Source: Rhizobiales bacterium Ga0077537
Lineage (GTDB): Bacteria; Pseudomonadota; Alphaproteobacteria; Rhizobiales; Hyphomicrobiaceae
Direction of reading: 5' to 3'
NCBI GenBank assembly: GCA_001464955.1
Contig: LNEM01000030.1
Location: 434,001-498,000 of the forward strand
Length of the DNA: 64,000 bases
The stretch's first letter is position 1. The number at the start of each line of letters is the position of its first letter. The notes under the pieces are model-generated. The model made no database searches. It was given only the letters and a program-made list of their open reading frames with translations, and was not told where the DNA came from. Shown here one piece after another: positions 39,944 through 49,809 of the stretch. Both the position numbers and the translations under genes were made by a program.

Positions 39944-40576
39944 TCAGCGACCTCGTGCCGCCCGGATCATCGTCGACGACAGCGGCGACAGCGGTCCCGT
40001 GAGATAGGTCCATGCCGGGGCTGAAAGTTCGGGCAAAGTCATGGCCATCGCTTCCGGGATGCGGCGATCGCGATGGGATTGGGCCGCCTTGGACGCCATG
40101 GCCCGAAGCCGCCAGCCCGGCCGGTCCACAACGGCGACCGGCATGGTGGCGAGAATGCCCCGCCAGTTCTGCCAGCGATGAAATCCCGCAAGGCAATCCC
40201 CACCCATGATCCACACGAATCGCACGCCGGGATGGCGCAGCCGGAGATGGGCGAGAGTCGCTGCCGTGTAGGGCGACGAGAGATCCTTTTCGAAGCCCGT
40301 GACGACCACGTCCGGCCTCCGGGCGAGTTGGCGTGCAAGGCTCGCCCGGTCTTCGAGCGGCGGCAGGCCACCATTCGCCTTGAGCGGATTGCCCGGCGTC
40401 ACCAGCCACCAGACCTGATCGAGACCGAGCCGCTTGATGGCGATTTCGGTGATCAATCGGTGCGCCGCATGGGGTGGATTGAACGACCCCCCGAGCAGCC
40501 CGATCCGCTGGCCGGGTGTCGCGAGGGGCAGGCGCGCGCCGAGCGAGCCGAAGGCATAGGGTGCTGATCTCCGCAT
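39944..40576 (-). CDS. nadD: nicotinate-nucleotide adenylyltransferase
   Basis: 210 residues from the ATG at 40574-40576. The nucleotidyltransferase start GLLGGSFNPPHAAHRLITEI has the xHxGH-like loop, VWWLVTPGNPLK is the NaMN-binding segment, and SSTMIRAARGR is the ISSTxIR motif. It makes deamido-NAD from nicotinate mononucleotide and ATP. It is divergent from mnmE (about 109 bp) and leads nadD-rsfS-rlmH. Confidence 0.93.
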   Translation of the reverse strand: MRRSAPYAFGSLGARLPLATPGQRIGLLGGSFNPPHAAHRLITEIAIKRLGLDQVWWLVTPGNPLKANGGLPPLEDRASLARQLARRPDVVVTGFEKDLSSPYTAATLAHLRLRHPGVRFVWIMGGDCLAGFHRWQNWRGILATMPVAVVDRPGWRLRAMASKAAQSHRDRRIPEAMAMTLPELSAPAWTYLTGPLSPLSSTMIRAARGR

Positions 40577-40685
40577 CCGGCTATTTGACCGCGCCCGGTC
40601 CCGCCCAGCAAGGCGTCTCTCGGTGCGCCTGGGTTTGACAGCCGGTTCGATGCCGCCAAAGTGAGCCGGGCAAGTGAGGTGACCC

Positions 40686-42032
40686 ATGAACGACACGACG
40701 GAAACCGCGACGATCTACGCCCTCTCGAGCGGCCACGGTCGCGCGGGCGTTGCGGTCGTGCGCATCTCCGGCCCTACGGCGGCCGCCGTACTCGCCGCCA
40801 TGGCGGCCCCGTGTCCCGCACCACGCCGTGCCGCTCTGCGTCTCATCCGGCATCCGGCGACCGGCGAGGTCCTCGACCAGGCGCTGGTGCTCTTATTCCG
40901 GGGCCCTGCCAGCGAAACGGGTGAGGACATCGCCGAGTTGCACCTTCACGGCAGCCCGGCAGTGGTTCGTGCCGTTCTGGCCGCCTTGTCTGAGTGCCCT
41001 GGCTGCCGTCTCGCCGAGCCGGGCGAGTTCGCGCGTCGCGCTTTTCTCAACGGCAAGATCGATCTGACGGGCGCCGAAGGCCTCGCCGACCTGATCGACG
41101 CCGAAACCGATGCCCAGCGGCGCCAGGCCCTTCGCCAGGCCGGTGGCTCGCTGGCGCGGCTCTACGACGGTTGGCGCGACACGATCCTCGAGGCCCGCGC
41201 GTTCGCCGAGGCCGCCATCGACTTTGCCGACGAAGCAGACGTTGCCGCTGATGCGCTGGACAGGGCGCGGGCGTCGGCCACCGAACTCGACGCGCGGCTT
41301 GCGGTCCATCTCTCGGGCGCAGCGCGTGGCGAGATCGTCCGCGACGGCTTCCGCGTCACCCTCGCCGGACCACCCAACGCCGGCAAATCGAGCCTGCTGA
41401 ATGCGTTGGCCCGGCGCGACGTCGCCATTGTGTCGTCGGAGCCAGGCACCACGCGAGATGTCCTGGAGGTGCGACTGGATCTCGGCGGCTACCCCGTCGT
41501 CGTGGCCGATACCGCTGGCCTCCGCGAGGCCGAAAGCGCCATCGAGCGCGAAGGTGTCCGCCGGTCGCTCGCCCGGGTCCGGGACGCCGATCTGGTTCTT
41601 TGGCTCGTCGACGCCGAGGCTCCCGTCTGGAGCCCGCCGCCGGACGTTTCCGATGGCGCCGCCGAAGTCATGATCGTGCTGAACAAGACGGATCTGGTGG
41701 CGCCCGATCCGATGCACCCGCTCGCCGCCCGGATCTCGGCGCGGACGGGGGCCGGCATTGCGGATCTCGAATCGGCGCTCGCGGACGCGGTAACGAGCCG
41801 GCTTTCGGACGCGACGCCCGACACGGCGATCCCGACGCAGGCGCGCCACCGCGAGGCATTGACCCGATGCCGTGCGGCCCTCGTTCGCGCCCTAGCCCCG
41901 ACCTGCACCGAACCCGAACTGATCGCCGAGGAATTGCGCCATGCGGCCGACGAGCTCGGACGCCTGACCGGGAGAGTCGATCCCGAAGAATTACTCGGTC
42001 TGATCTTCGGCAGGTTCTGTATCGGAAAGTAA
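40686..42032 (+). CDS. mnmE: tRNA uridine-5-carboxymethylaminomethyl synthesis GTPase MnmE
   Basis: 448 residues. The N-terminal tetrahydrofolate-binding domain starts with TIYALSSGHGRAGVAVVRIS; the helical part has EFARRAFLNGKIDLTGAEGL. The inserted G domain has G1 LAGPPNAGKSSLLNAL and G3 VADTAGLRE, and the C-terminus keeps FCIGK with the catalytic Cys. With MnmG it modifies the wobble uridine in tRNAs. It is the first gene of a rightward cluster, separated from mnmG by 408 bp that hold parS-like sites. Confidence 0.96.
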   Translation: MNDTTETATIYALSSGHGRAGVAVVRISGPTAAAVLAAMAAPCPAPRRAALRLIRHPATGEVLDQALVLLFRGPASETGEDIAELHLHGSPAVVRAVLAALSECPGCRLAEPGEFARRAFLNGKIDLTGAEGLADLIDAETDAQRRQALRQAGGSLARLYDGWRDTILEARAFAEAAIDFADEADVAADALDRARASATELDARLAVHLSGAARGEIVRDGFRVTLAGPPNAGKSSLLNALARRDVAIVSSEPGTTRDVLEVRLDLGGYPVVVADTAGLREAESAIEREGVRRSLARVRDADLVLWLVDAEAPVWSPPPDVSDGAAEVMIVLNKTDLVAPDPMHPLAARISARTGAGIADLESALADAVTSRLSDATPDTAIPTQARHREALTRCRAALVRALAPTCTEPELIAEELRHAADELGRLTGRVDPEELLGLIFGRFCIGK

Positions 42033-42052
42033 TGAATTTGATTCCCAGCCCA

Positions 42053-42068
42053 TGTTTCACGTGAAACG
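42053..42068. other. parS-like site 1
   Basis: TGTTTCACGTGAAACG, 15 of 16 matches to the ParB-binding consensus TGTTTCACGTGAAACA; only the last base differs. It starts 21 bp after the mnmE stop and is the most symmetric of the five. Confidence 0.88.
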
Positions 42069-42133
42069 TCAAGAGTCCGAAATATTACGCAAAATGAAAA
42101 ATTGGACGATATGAAATTTGTCCGTTGATTCAA

Positions 42134-42149
42134 TGATTCACGTGAAACA
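42134..42149. other. parS-like site 2
   Basis: TGATTCACGTGAAACA, 15 of 16 matches to the consensus, with A for T at position 3. Confidence 0.87.
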
Positions 42150-42219
42150 ATGCGTGTGGATGAAATCTTGTGGCCTCACAGCCGCGGCGTCCGTCGATGA
42201 TCGCCGCAGCCGCAATCTC

Positions 42220-42235
42220 GGATTCACGTGAAACA
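42220..42235. other. parS-like site 3
   Basis: GGATTCACGTGAAACA, 14 of 16 matches; differences at positions 1 and 3 in the left half only. Confidence 0.82.
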
Positions 42236-42266
42236 CCTGGGCCGACGCCGGCCCCGCGCACCCGAA

Positions 42267-42282
42267 TGATTCACGTGAAACA
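42267..42282. other. parS-like site 4
   Basis: TGATTCACGTGAAACA, identical to site 2 and only one base from site 5. Confidence 0.87.
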
Positions 42283-42283
42283 A

Positions 42284-42299
42284 GGATTCACGTGAAACA
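42284..42299. other. parS-like site 5
   Basis: GGATTCACGTGAAACA, identical to site 3; its centre lies 17 bp from that of site 4, so the pair forms a direct repeat. Confidence 0.82.
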
Positions 42300-42440
42300 T
42301 CGGAAGGTTGAAGCAGCCGGATGATAGGCCATCGAAGTTGGGCCGCGCCACCAGCCCCACCCCTCCGCTAGTGCCAAACGGACCGTTCTCGGTTATGGGA
42401 GGCGTGAGTTTACATCGCACATCGCGCCGGACCCGAACCC

Positions 42441-44312
42441 ATGCCACCGCACGCGACATTCGACTGCATCATCATTGGAGGCGGCCACGCCGGCACGGAA
42501 GCCGCGGCTGCTGCCGCCCGCATGGGCGCGCGAACGGCGCTGGTGACGCATGCCTTCGCCACCATCGGCGAGATGTCCTGCAACCCTGCGATCGGCGGCC
42601 TCGGGAAGGGCCATCTCGTTCGCGAGCTCGACGCCATGGACGGCCTCATGGGCCGCGTCGCCGACGAGGCCGGAATCCAGTTCCGACTGCTGAACCGGTC
42701 AAAGGGTCCCGCCGTCCAGGGTCCGCGTACGCAGGCCGACCGAAAGCTCTATCGCCAGGCCATGCAGCGCGCCATCCGCGAGACGGCAGGGCTCGAGGTG
42801 ATCGAAGGTGTGGCCGCGGACATCCTGGTCGAAGGCGGCGAGACGGCGGGCGTCCGCCTCGCCGCCGGCCGCACGCTGCGGGCCGGCGCCGTCGTGATCA
42901 CCACCGGTACGTTTCTGCGGGGACTCATTCATCTTGGCGAGCAGCAGATCCCCGCCGGCCGGGTCGGCGAATCGCCCTCGGTGGCGCTGGCCGAGCGCAT
43001 CGAATCGCTGGGCATGAAGCTCGGTCGCCTGAAGACCGGCACACCGGCCCGCCTCGATGGCCGCACGATCGCCTGGACCCGGCTCGAGATGCAGGACGCC
43101 GACGATCCCCCGGTCCCGTTCTCGTTTCTCACCGAGCGCATCACCACGCCCCAGATCCGCTGCGGCGTCACCGCCACGACGGCGGCGACACACGCCATCA
43201 TCCGCGAAAACCTCGGCCGCTCGGCCATGTACTCGGGCCGCATTAGCTCGACCGGTCCCCGCTACTGCCCCTCGATCGAGGACAAGGTCGTCCGCTTCGC
43301 CGATCGGACCTCACACCAGATCTTCCTCGAGCCCGAGGGGCTGGACGATGACACCGTCTACCCCAACGGCATCTCGACGAGCCTGCCCGCCGACGTCCAG
43401 GACGCGTTCCTTCGCACCATTCCCGGTCTCGAAGACGTCCGCGTGATCCGCCCGGGCTATGCCATCGAGTACGACTACGTCGATCCGCGCGAGCTGCAGC
43501 CGACGCTCGAAGTCCGCCGCCTGCCGCGCCTTTTCCTTGCGGGCCAGATCAACGGCACGACCGGATACGAGGAAGCCGCCGCCCAGGGCCTCGTCGCCGG
43601 ACTCAACGCCGCGCTCCGGGCGTCCGGTCGGCGTGCGGGCGTCGTTCTCTCCCGCGCCGACGCCTACACCGGCGTCATGATCGACGATCTCGTGACCCGG
43701 GGCGTCGCCGAGCCCTATCGCATGTTTACGTCGCGCGCCGAATTCCGCTTGCGCCTCCGCGCCGACAATGCCGACCAGCGCCTGACGCCGCTGGCGCTCG
43801 AATTGGGCTGCGTCGGTCCCGAGCGCGCCCGCCGCTTCGCCGCCCGGTCATCCGCGCTCGCCGACGCGGCGGCGATGCTCCACGCCCTGGCACTGACCCC
43901 GAACGAGGCGGCCCGCCATGGCATCGACGTTAACCGCGACGGCCGCCGCCGCAGCGCCTACGAACTGCTCGCACTCCCCGACATCGATATCGGCCGTCTC
44001 GCCGCAATCTGGCCCGAGCTGTCGGCCATCGCGCCGGCCATTGCCGCCCAGGTGGAAACCGACGCCCGTTACGCCCCCTACGTCGAGCGCCAGGCTGCCG
44101 AGGTGGAGGCTCTGCGCCGCGACGAGGTGACGCCGATCCCGACGGACTTCGACTACGCGACCATTGCCGGCCTCTCTGCCGAGGTTCGCCAGAAGCTGAC
44201 GGCCCGACGCCCGGCGACCCTTGCGGATGCTTCCCGCATCGAGGGCATGACGCCGGCAGCCATGTTCCTCCTGCTGGCGCACAGCCGCCGGCCGACCCGG
44301 AAGACGGGATGA
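42441..44312 (+). CDS. mnmG: tRNA uridine-5-carboxymethylaminomethyl modification enzyme MnmG
   Basis: 623 residues, family length. The FAD-binding start is [40 protein letters not shown] and [15 protein letters not shown] are conserved. [20 protein letters not shown] and [20 protein letters not shown] are the MnmG signatures. The C-terminal helical domain binds MnmE and tRNA. The stop overlaps the start of rsmG as ATGA. Confidence 0.97.
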   Translation: MPPHATFDCIIIGGGHAGTEAAAAAARMGARTALVTHAFATIGEMSCNPAIGGLGKGHLVRELDAMDGLMGRVADEAGIQFRLLNRSKGPAVQGPRTQADRKLYRQAMQRAIRETAGLEVIEGVAADILVEGGETAGVRLAAGRTLRAGAVVITTGTFLRGLIHLGEQQIPAGRVGESPSVALAERIESLGMKLGRLKTGTPARLDGRTIAWTRLEMQDADDPPVPFSFLTERITTPQIRCGVTATTAATHAIIRENLGRSAMYSGRISSTGPRYCPSIEDKVVRFADRTSHQIFLEPEGLDDDTVYPNGISTSLPADVQDAFLRTIPGLEDVRVIRPGYAIEYDYVDPRELQPTLEVRRLPRLFLAGQINGTTGYEEAAAQGLVAGLNAALRASGRRAGVVLSRADAYTGVMIDDLVTRGVAEPYRMFTSRAEFRLRLRADNADQRLTPLALELGCVGPERARRFAARSSALADAAAMLHALALTPNEAARHGIDVNRDGRRRSAYELLALPDIDIGRLAAIWPELSAIAPAIAAQVETDARYAPYVERQAAEVEALRRDEVTPIPTDFDYATIAGLSAEVRQKLTARRPATLADASRIEGMTPAAMFLLLAHSRRPTRKTG

Positions 44313-45007
44313 CCGAACGCGCTCCCGAAAGCACGGCAAGTCTCCGCGTCGCTGGCCCGGCCGACTTCGAAGCCGCCTTTGCCGTCGGCAAGCCCGCCAT
44401 CGAAAGGCTGACGGCCTACGCCGATGCGCTCGCGCTCTGGCAGAAGCGGATCAACCTCGTCTCGCCTGCCACGATCGGTGAGACCTGGCACCGCCATTTC
44501 GCCGACAGCGCCCAGATCGTGCCGCTCGCCCCGCCCGCGCCGGAGACCTGGGTCGACATCGGCTCCGGCGCGGGCTTTCCGGGCCTCGTCGTCGCCATCC
44601 TGCTGGCCGATCGCATCCCGAAGCCCATGCGCATGACATTGATCGAGAGCGATCAGAAGAAGTGCGCCTTCCTCGGCGAGGTCCTCCGTCAGGTCCGCCT
44701 GCCGCCGATCATCTCTGTGGACATCCTGTGCGCGCGTATCGAGCATCCCGCGACTCAGTCTAAGGTTGTCGGGGCAGAAGTCGTGTCTGCGCGCGCGTTG
44801 GCGTCGCTCGACAAGCTTCTGGCGCTGGCATCGCCCCTGATGGCGCCGCACGGTGTCGGACTGTTCCTGAAGGGCCGAGGCGTCGAGGCCGAAGTTACGG
44901 CGGCCCGCCAGAGTTTCCGGTTCGCGTATGAGGTCGTTCCCAGCCGAACGGACACGGAAGCTGGCATCGTCGTGATGCGGGGTCCGGCCGTCGAAGCAAA
45001 AGGTTGA
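44309..45007 (+). CDS. rsmG: 16S rRNA (guanine(527)-N7)-methyltransferase RsmG
   Basis: 232 residues. [20 protein letters not shown] is the family entry motif, and [20 protein letters not shown] holds the SAM-binding Gly loop; later come [17 protein letters not shown] and LFLKGRG. It methylates G527 of 16S rRNA; loss gives low-level streptomycin resistance. Translation is coupled to mnmG by a four-base overlap, and parA follows four bases after its stop. Confidence 0.95.
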   Translation: MTERAPESTASLRVAGPADFEAAFAVGKPAIERLTAYADALALWQKRINLVSPATIGETWHRHFADSAQIVPLAPPAPETWVDIGSGAGFPGLVVAILLADRIPKPMRMTLIESDQKKCAFLGEVLRQVRLPPIISVDILCARIEHPATQSKVVGAEVVSARALASLDKLLALASPLMAPHGVGLFLKGRGVEAEVTAARQSFRFAYEVVPSRTDTEAGIVVMRGPAVEAKG

Positions 45008-45011
45008 TGCC

Positions 45012-45830
<819 letters not shown>

Positions 45831-45852
45831 CGGCCAGGGACGGGATTGCATC

Positions 45853-46767
45853 ATGAATGAATGGGCGGGGAGGAAAGAAGGGATGTCGGCGCCATTGCCG
45901 GTTCACCGGAGCAGGCTGGGACGGGGGCTTGCGTCTCTGATCGGGGATACGGGCGGCGCGACACAGCAGCCGCGCCTGCCTCCCGAAGGCGAGCAGAAGG
46001 TCGTGGCGATCGACATGATCGCCTCGAGCAGCCTCAATCCGCGCAAGGACTTCGACGAGGCGGAACTCCAGGAGCTGGCGGAGTCGATCCGCCAGAAGGG
46101 TCTCGTGCAGCCGATCGTCGTTCGTCCCACCGGGACGGGCGGCTACGAGATCGTCGCCGGCGAGCGGCGTTGGCGGGCGGCCCAGCGGGCCGGCATGCAC
46201 ACGCTTCCGGTCATCGTTCGCGAACTGAACGATCAGGAGATGCTGGAACTCGCCATCATCGAGAACGTCCAGCGCACCGACCTCAACGCCATCGAGGAAG
46301 CGGCCGGCTACCATGACCTCGTCGACCGCTTCGCCTATACGCAGGAGCGGCTGGCGGAGGTCATCGGCAAGAGCCGGAGCCATGTCGCCAACACGCTGCG
46401 CCTCCTGAAGCTGCCCGACACGGTCCGCACACTGGTCCGCGAAGGCAAGCTGACGGCCGGCCATGCGCGCGCTCTTGTCGGCCGCGACGATGCCGAAGCG
46501 CTCGCCGAAAAGATCGTCGCCCGCGAAATGAACGTCCGCGAGGTCGAGGCGCTCGTGCATGCACTCGACAATCCGGGTGACGGCAAGTCGAAACGCGAGA
46601 AGGATGCCGATACGCGCGCCTTCGAAAAGGAACTGGCCGACAGCCTCGGCCTGAAGGTCGAGATCAAGCGTGGGTCCGGCGAGAGCGGCGTCCTCCAGAT
46701 CAAGTACGGCAACTTCGACCAGCTCGACTATCTGCGCCTGCGCATCATCGGGGTAGGCAACGGCTGA
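45853..46767 (+). CDS. parB: chromosome partitioning CTPase ParB
   Basis: 304 residues from the ATG at 45853; the ATG at 45883 (MSAPLPVHRSRLGRGLASLI) is equally plausible and gives 294. The ParA-stimulating N-terminal LGRGLASLIGD is followed by the CTP-binding domain with IVAGERRWRAAQRAG, the helix-turn-helix QERLAEVIGKSRSHVANTLR, and a C-terminal dimerisation segment. It loads at parS and spreads as a CTP clamp. A strong terminator follows. Confidence 0.97.
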   Translation: MNEWAGRKEGMSAPLPVHRSRLGRGLASLIGDTGGATQQPRLPPEGEQKVVAIDMIASSSLNPRKDFDEAELQELAESIRQKGLVQPIVVRPTGTGGYEIVAGERRWRAAQRAGMHTLPVIVRELNDQEMLELAIIENVQRTDLNAIEEAAGYHDLVDRFAYTQERLAEVIGKSRSHVANTLRLLKLPDTVRTLVREGKLTAGHARALVGRDDAEALAEKIVAREMNVREVEALVHALDNPGDGKSKREKDADTRAFEKELADSLGLKVEIKRGSGESGVLQIKYGNFDQLDYLRLRIIGVGNG

Positions 46768-46795
46768 GTTCCGTCTCCTGTTGCTTCTCTCTCTT

Positions 46796-46827
46796 GGCCC
46801 GCTTCGGCGGGCCATTTTCTTTTTTTG
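46796..46827 (+). terminator. intrinsic terminator of the mnmE-parB cluster
   Basis: Arms GGCCCGC (46796-46802) and GCGGGCC (46807-46813) close a TTCG tetraloop, followed by ATTTTCTTTTTTTG. It is the clearest intrinsic terminator in the window and lies 28 bp after parB. Confidence 0.9.
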
Positions 46828-46906
46828 CGACGGGTTCTTGACGTTCCCGGGCGCGAAGGTCTCGATAGCGATCGAGGCCTACGAAAACGGGTTCCGCGGG
46901 AGAAGC

Positions 46907-47227
46907 ATGGGCAACGAAACGCTCGAGCGGCTGCAAGCAACCATCCGCCAGCGCCGCGACGCGACGGCGGATAAATCCTATACGCGCCAGCTTCTGGATG
47001 GCGGTCCGGCCCGCTGCGCCAAGAAGCTCGGCGAGGAAGCCGTCGAGACCGTCATTGCGGCCGTTCACCAGGATGACGCGGCGCTGAAGGCGGAGGCGGC
47101 CGATCTGATCTATCACCTGCTCGTGCTGCTGGAGGCACGTGACATTGCATTTGCGGATGTGCTGGCCGTCTTGGATGCCCGCACGGCGAAGTCAGGTGTC
47201 GAGGAGAAAGCTTCGCGCGGCGCCTGA
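46907..47227 (+). CDS. hisE: phosphoribosyl-ATP pyrophosphatase
   Basis: 106 residues from the ATG at 46907, with GGGAGAAG just upstream. MGNETLERLQATIRQRRDAT opens it and KLGEEAVETVIAAVHQDDAA with LKAEAADLIYHLLVLLEARD is the MazG-like metal site. It hydrolyses phosphoribosyl-ATP in histidine synthesis. In many alphaproteobacteria hisE ends a hisBHAF row; here only coaA adjoins it, so the others must be elsewhere. Confidence 0.93.
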   Translation: MGNETLERLQATIRQRRDATADKSYTRQLLDGGPARCAKKLGEEAVETVIAAVHQDDAALKAEAADLIYHLLVLLEARDIAFADVLAVLDARTAKSGVEEKASRGA

Positions 47228-47287
47228 GCGCGGCACGGTAGGCTCAAGGGAAGGACGATCGCCTTGCAGGACTTGGTCGAGGGCGAC

Positions 47288-48250
47288 ATGCAGAGAACCG
47301 AGCTGCGGACCCCGCTTCAGTATTCGCCATACCGTCATTTCACGCGGACGGAGTGGGCGCGGCTCCGCGAGGACACCCCGATGACGCTGGTCCCGCGGGA
47401 CCTCGAGCCGCTCTCCGGCATCATCGAGGAATTGTCGATGTCGGAGGTGGAGGACATCTACCTCCCGCTCTCTAGACTGCTGAACCTTTATGTAGCGGCT
47501 TCGCAGGAATTGCACGCCGTGACATCGCGGTTCCTCGGCCGCAGGGATGCGCGGGTCCCCTTCATCATCGGCTGTGCGGGATCCGTGGCGGTCGGCAAGA
47601 GCACGACGGCGCGCGTGCTGAAGGCGTTGCTCGCCCGTTGGCCCGACCATCCCCGCGTCGACCTGATCACGACGGACGGATTCCTCCTGCCGAATGCCGA
47701 GCTCGAGCAGCGCGGCATCATGCACCGGAAAGGCTTTCCCGAGAGCTTCGACCTGACGCGGCTTCTGAATTTCCTCGGCGATGTGAAAGCGGGTGTCGAT
47801 CGCGTCACGGCGCCGGTCTATTCGCACTTCCACTACGATATCGTCCCGGGCCAGGAGGTCGTGGTCGAGCGGCCGGATATCCTCATCGTCGAAGGCCTGA
47901 ACGTCCTCCAGCCGGCCCGCCTCCCGAAGGACGGCGAGGCGATTCCGTTCGTCTCGGACTTCTTCGATTTCTCGATCTACATCGATGCCGACCCCGCCGT
48001 CATCGAGCGCTGGTACGTGACGCGATTCAAGCGCCTGCGCAAGACCGCCTTCCGCGATCCGGCGGCCTATTTTCACCGCTACGCCAAGTTGACCGACGAC
48101 GCGGCCGAGGCGCGTGCCGTCGAGATCTGGAACACGATCAACAAGCTCAACCTGGATGAAAACATCCTTCCGACCCGACAGCGCGCCAAGCTGATCCTGA
48201 GGAAGGGCGACACCCATCGCATCGAGAGTGTCGCACTGCGCCGGATCTGA
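47288..48250 (+). CDS. coaA: type I pantothenate kinase
   Basis: 320 residues from the ATG at 47288, which has GAGG upstream; a TTG at 47264 would add eight residues. [20 protein letters not shown] starts it, Walker A is [14 protein letters not shown], and [20 protein letters not shown] and [17 protein letters not shown] bind substrate. It makes 4'-phosphopantothenate, the first step of CoA synthesis. It is paired with hisE, as in relatives. Confidence 0.94.
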   Translation: MQRTELRTPLQYSPYRHFTRTEWARLREDTPMTLVPRDLEPLSGIIEELSMSEVEDIYLPLSRLLNLYVAASQELHAVTSRFLGRRDARVPFIIGCAGSVAVGKSTTARVLKALLARWPDHPRVDLITTDGFLLPNAELEQRGIMHRKGFPESFDLTRLLNFLGDVKAGVDRVTAPVYSHFHYDIVPGQEVVVERPDILIVEGLNVLQPARLPKDGEAIPFVSDFFDFSIYIDADPAVIERWYVTRFKRLRKTAFRDPAAYFHRYAKLTDDAAEARAVEIWNTINKLNLDENILPTRQRAKLILRKGDTHRIESVALRRI

Positions 48251-48274
48251 GCGGGCTGCCATGCCGAGGGGGCG

Positions 48275-49267
48275 TTACAGCCCCTTCTGCGCGGCGAGCT
48301 TGGCCAACGGCGTTTCCGGTCGCGCGCCGACGTGGCTGATGATCTCCGCCGCCGCGATGCTCCCGAGCCGTCCGCACTGCTCGAGCGGCTTCCCCGCCGT
48401 GTAGCCGTAGAGGAACCCCGCGGCATAGAGATCGCCGGCGCCGGTCGTGTCGATGACACGGGCGACGGGCTCCGGCGTAATCGTCACCGCCGTCTCGCCC
48501 GAGAAGATGACCGAGCCCTTGGCGCTGCGGGTGAGCACGGCCAGTTCGCAATCGGCGCGGGCGAGGCGGGCCGCCTCGTCGAACGTCGCCACGCGATAGA
48601 GCGACAGGATCTCGGACTCGTTCGCGAACAGGATGTCCACGTCGGCCCGGATCAGCTCCAGGAACTCCGCGCGATGGCGCTCCACACAGAACGCATCCGA
48701 GAGCGTGAGCGACACCTTCCGCCCGGCTGACTTCGCGATGCGGGCCGCCTGCCGGAACGCGGCCTTGGCTTCCGGCCGGTCGAACAGATAACCTTCGAGA
48801 TATACAACCTGGGCCGCCGCGACGAGGGCCGCGTCGACCTCGCCGTGATTGAGTTCCGGGCTGACGCCGAGGAACGTGTTCATGGTGCGCTCGCCGTCGG
48901 GCGTGACGAGGATCAGCGAGCGCGCGGTGGGCTGGCCCCCTGTCGAGGGCGATGTCTGGTACGTGACACCTGCCGCGCGGATGTCATGTGCGAAGATTCG
49001 GCCGAGCTCGTCGTCCGCAACCTTGCCGATGAACGCAGACTTGCCGCCGAACGACGCGACGCCCACCATCGTGTTGGCGCCTGATCCGCCGGAGATTTCG
49101 ATTCCCGGCCCCATCGCCTGATAGAGCTTCACGACGGTATCGGCATCCACGAGCCGCATGTGGCCCTTGCTCGCGCCGTGCTCGGCCAGAAACGCGTCGG
49201 TGCAACGGCCGATGATATCGACGATCGCATTGCCGATGCCGACGACGTCGTAGGTGGTGTCCGCCAT
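48275..49267 (-). CDS. adenosine kinase (PfkB family)
   Basis: 330 residues from the ATG at 49265-49267. VVGIGNAIVDIIGRCTDAFL starts the PfkB fold, ISGGSGANTMVGVASFGGKS is the first signature and DTTGAGDLYAAGFLYGYTAG the second, with the catalytic Asp. FEINLAGG-type variants are absent. It phosphorylates adenosine or a related nucleoside or sugar; adenosine fits the overall pattern of alphaproteobacterial homologues. It faces coaA and ends 24 bp from it. Confidence 0.85.
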   Translation of the reverse strand: MADTTYDVVGIGNAIVDIIGRCTDAFLAEHGASKGHMRLVDADTVVKLYQAMGPGIEISGGSGANTMVGVASFGGKSAFIGKVADDELGRIFAHDIRAAGVTYQTSPSTGGQPTARSLILVTPDGERTMNTFLGVSPELNHGEVDAALVAAAQVVYLEGYLFDRPEAKAAFRQAARIAKSAGRKVSLTLSDAFCVERHRAEFLELIRADVDILFANESEILSLYRVATFDEAARLARADCELAVLTRSAKGSVIFSGETAVTITPEPVARVIDTTGAGDLYAAGFLYGYTAGKPLEQCGRLGSIAAAEIISHVGARPETPLAKLAAQKGL

Positions 49268-49809
49268 GGGTGTGTCCCTCTTGATCCGGCGCGCACTATA
49301 GGGTCGCGCGCGGCCCATACAAGGCACCAGGTGTCTGGGCGGAACCGGACCCATGCTGTCCTGCACCGGCGCCCTTTACCCAACGGCCGACGAGCGCCGG
49401 ATCTCCCCCCGCCGCCGACGTGGTCAACAGGTGCTAGTGGTGTGAAGTGCAGGAAAGCGGAGAAAGCTGCCGTCGCCAACGTCAGACGCGATGCCTGCTC
49501 GAGAGTACCCGGGGGTCTTCCGCTCGACCTGCGATAGCGGAAGCTCTAGGCCAAGCTTCCGCAACGCGATGTTCAACCGGTAATTGGTTCGGCACTAAGA
49601 TGATTCGTGTATGCGCAATTGAAAACATTGATCATCCACGGAAGAATGTTTCGACCGTGCCTCTTGTCCGCGCAGCAACAGCACCCGACCTCAACCGAAA
49701 TCGTCTTGTCTTGACCGGCCGCATCTGCGTCCGGCCTGGCGTGGTGCCCATATCATTCTACGGTTCGCGTCACACCCCGGTTCCAGAACTCCACGCCAAT
49801 CTCTCCAAC
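49268..49809. other. gene-free stretch upstream of the ATPase gene
   Basis: 542 bp with no convincing gene. An in-frame reading from 49447 runs into the ATPase, but its first 120 codons lack family-like sequence. G+C drops from about 49600 on. Arms GCGGAAGCT (49537-49545) and AGCTTCCGC (49554-49562) form a 9-bp hairpin with an 8-nt loop, possibly a terminator or an insertion junction. No attachment-site repeats were recognised. Confidence 0.6.

Larger units (their letters stand above)
42033..42440. other. gene-free region holding the parS-like cluster
   Basis: 408 bp between mnmE and mnmG without a credible gene. G+C is visibly lower at its left end. It carries five near-copies of the ParB-binding palindrome TGTTTCACGTGAAACA between 42053 and 42299 and probably the mnmG promoter after that. 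No A- or T-run terminator was seen. Confidence 0.8.

Noticed and set aside
42134-42299. Repeats read as a CRISPR array
   Set aside because: The repeat unit is a 16-bp palindrome with uneven spacing of 1 to 70 bp, no spacers of constant length and no cas genes; it matches parS instead.
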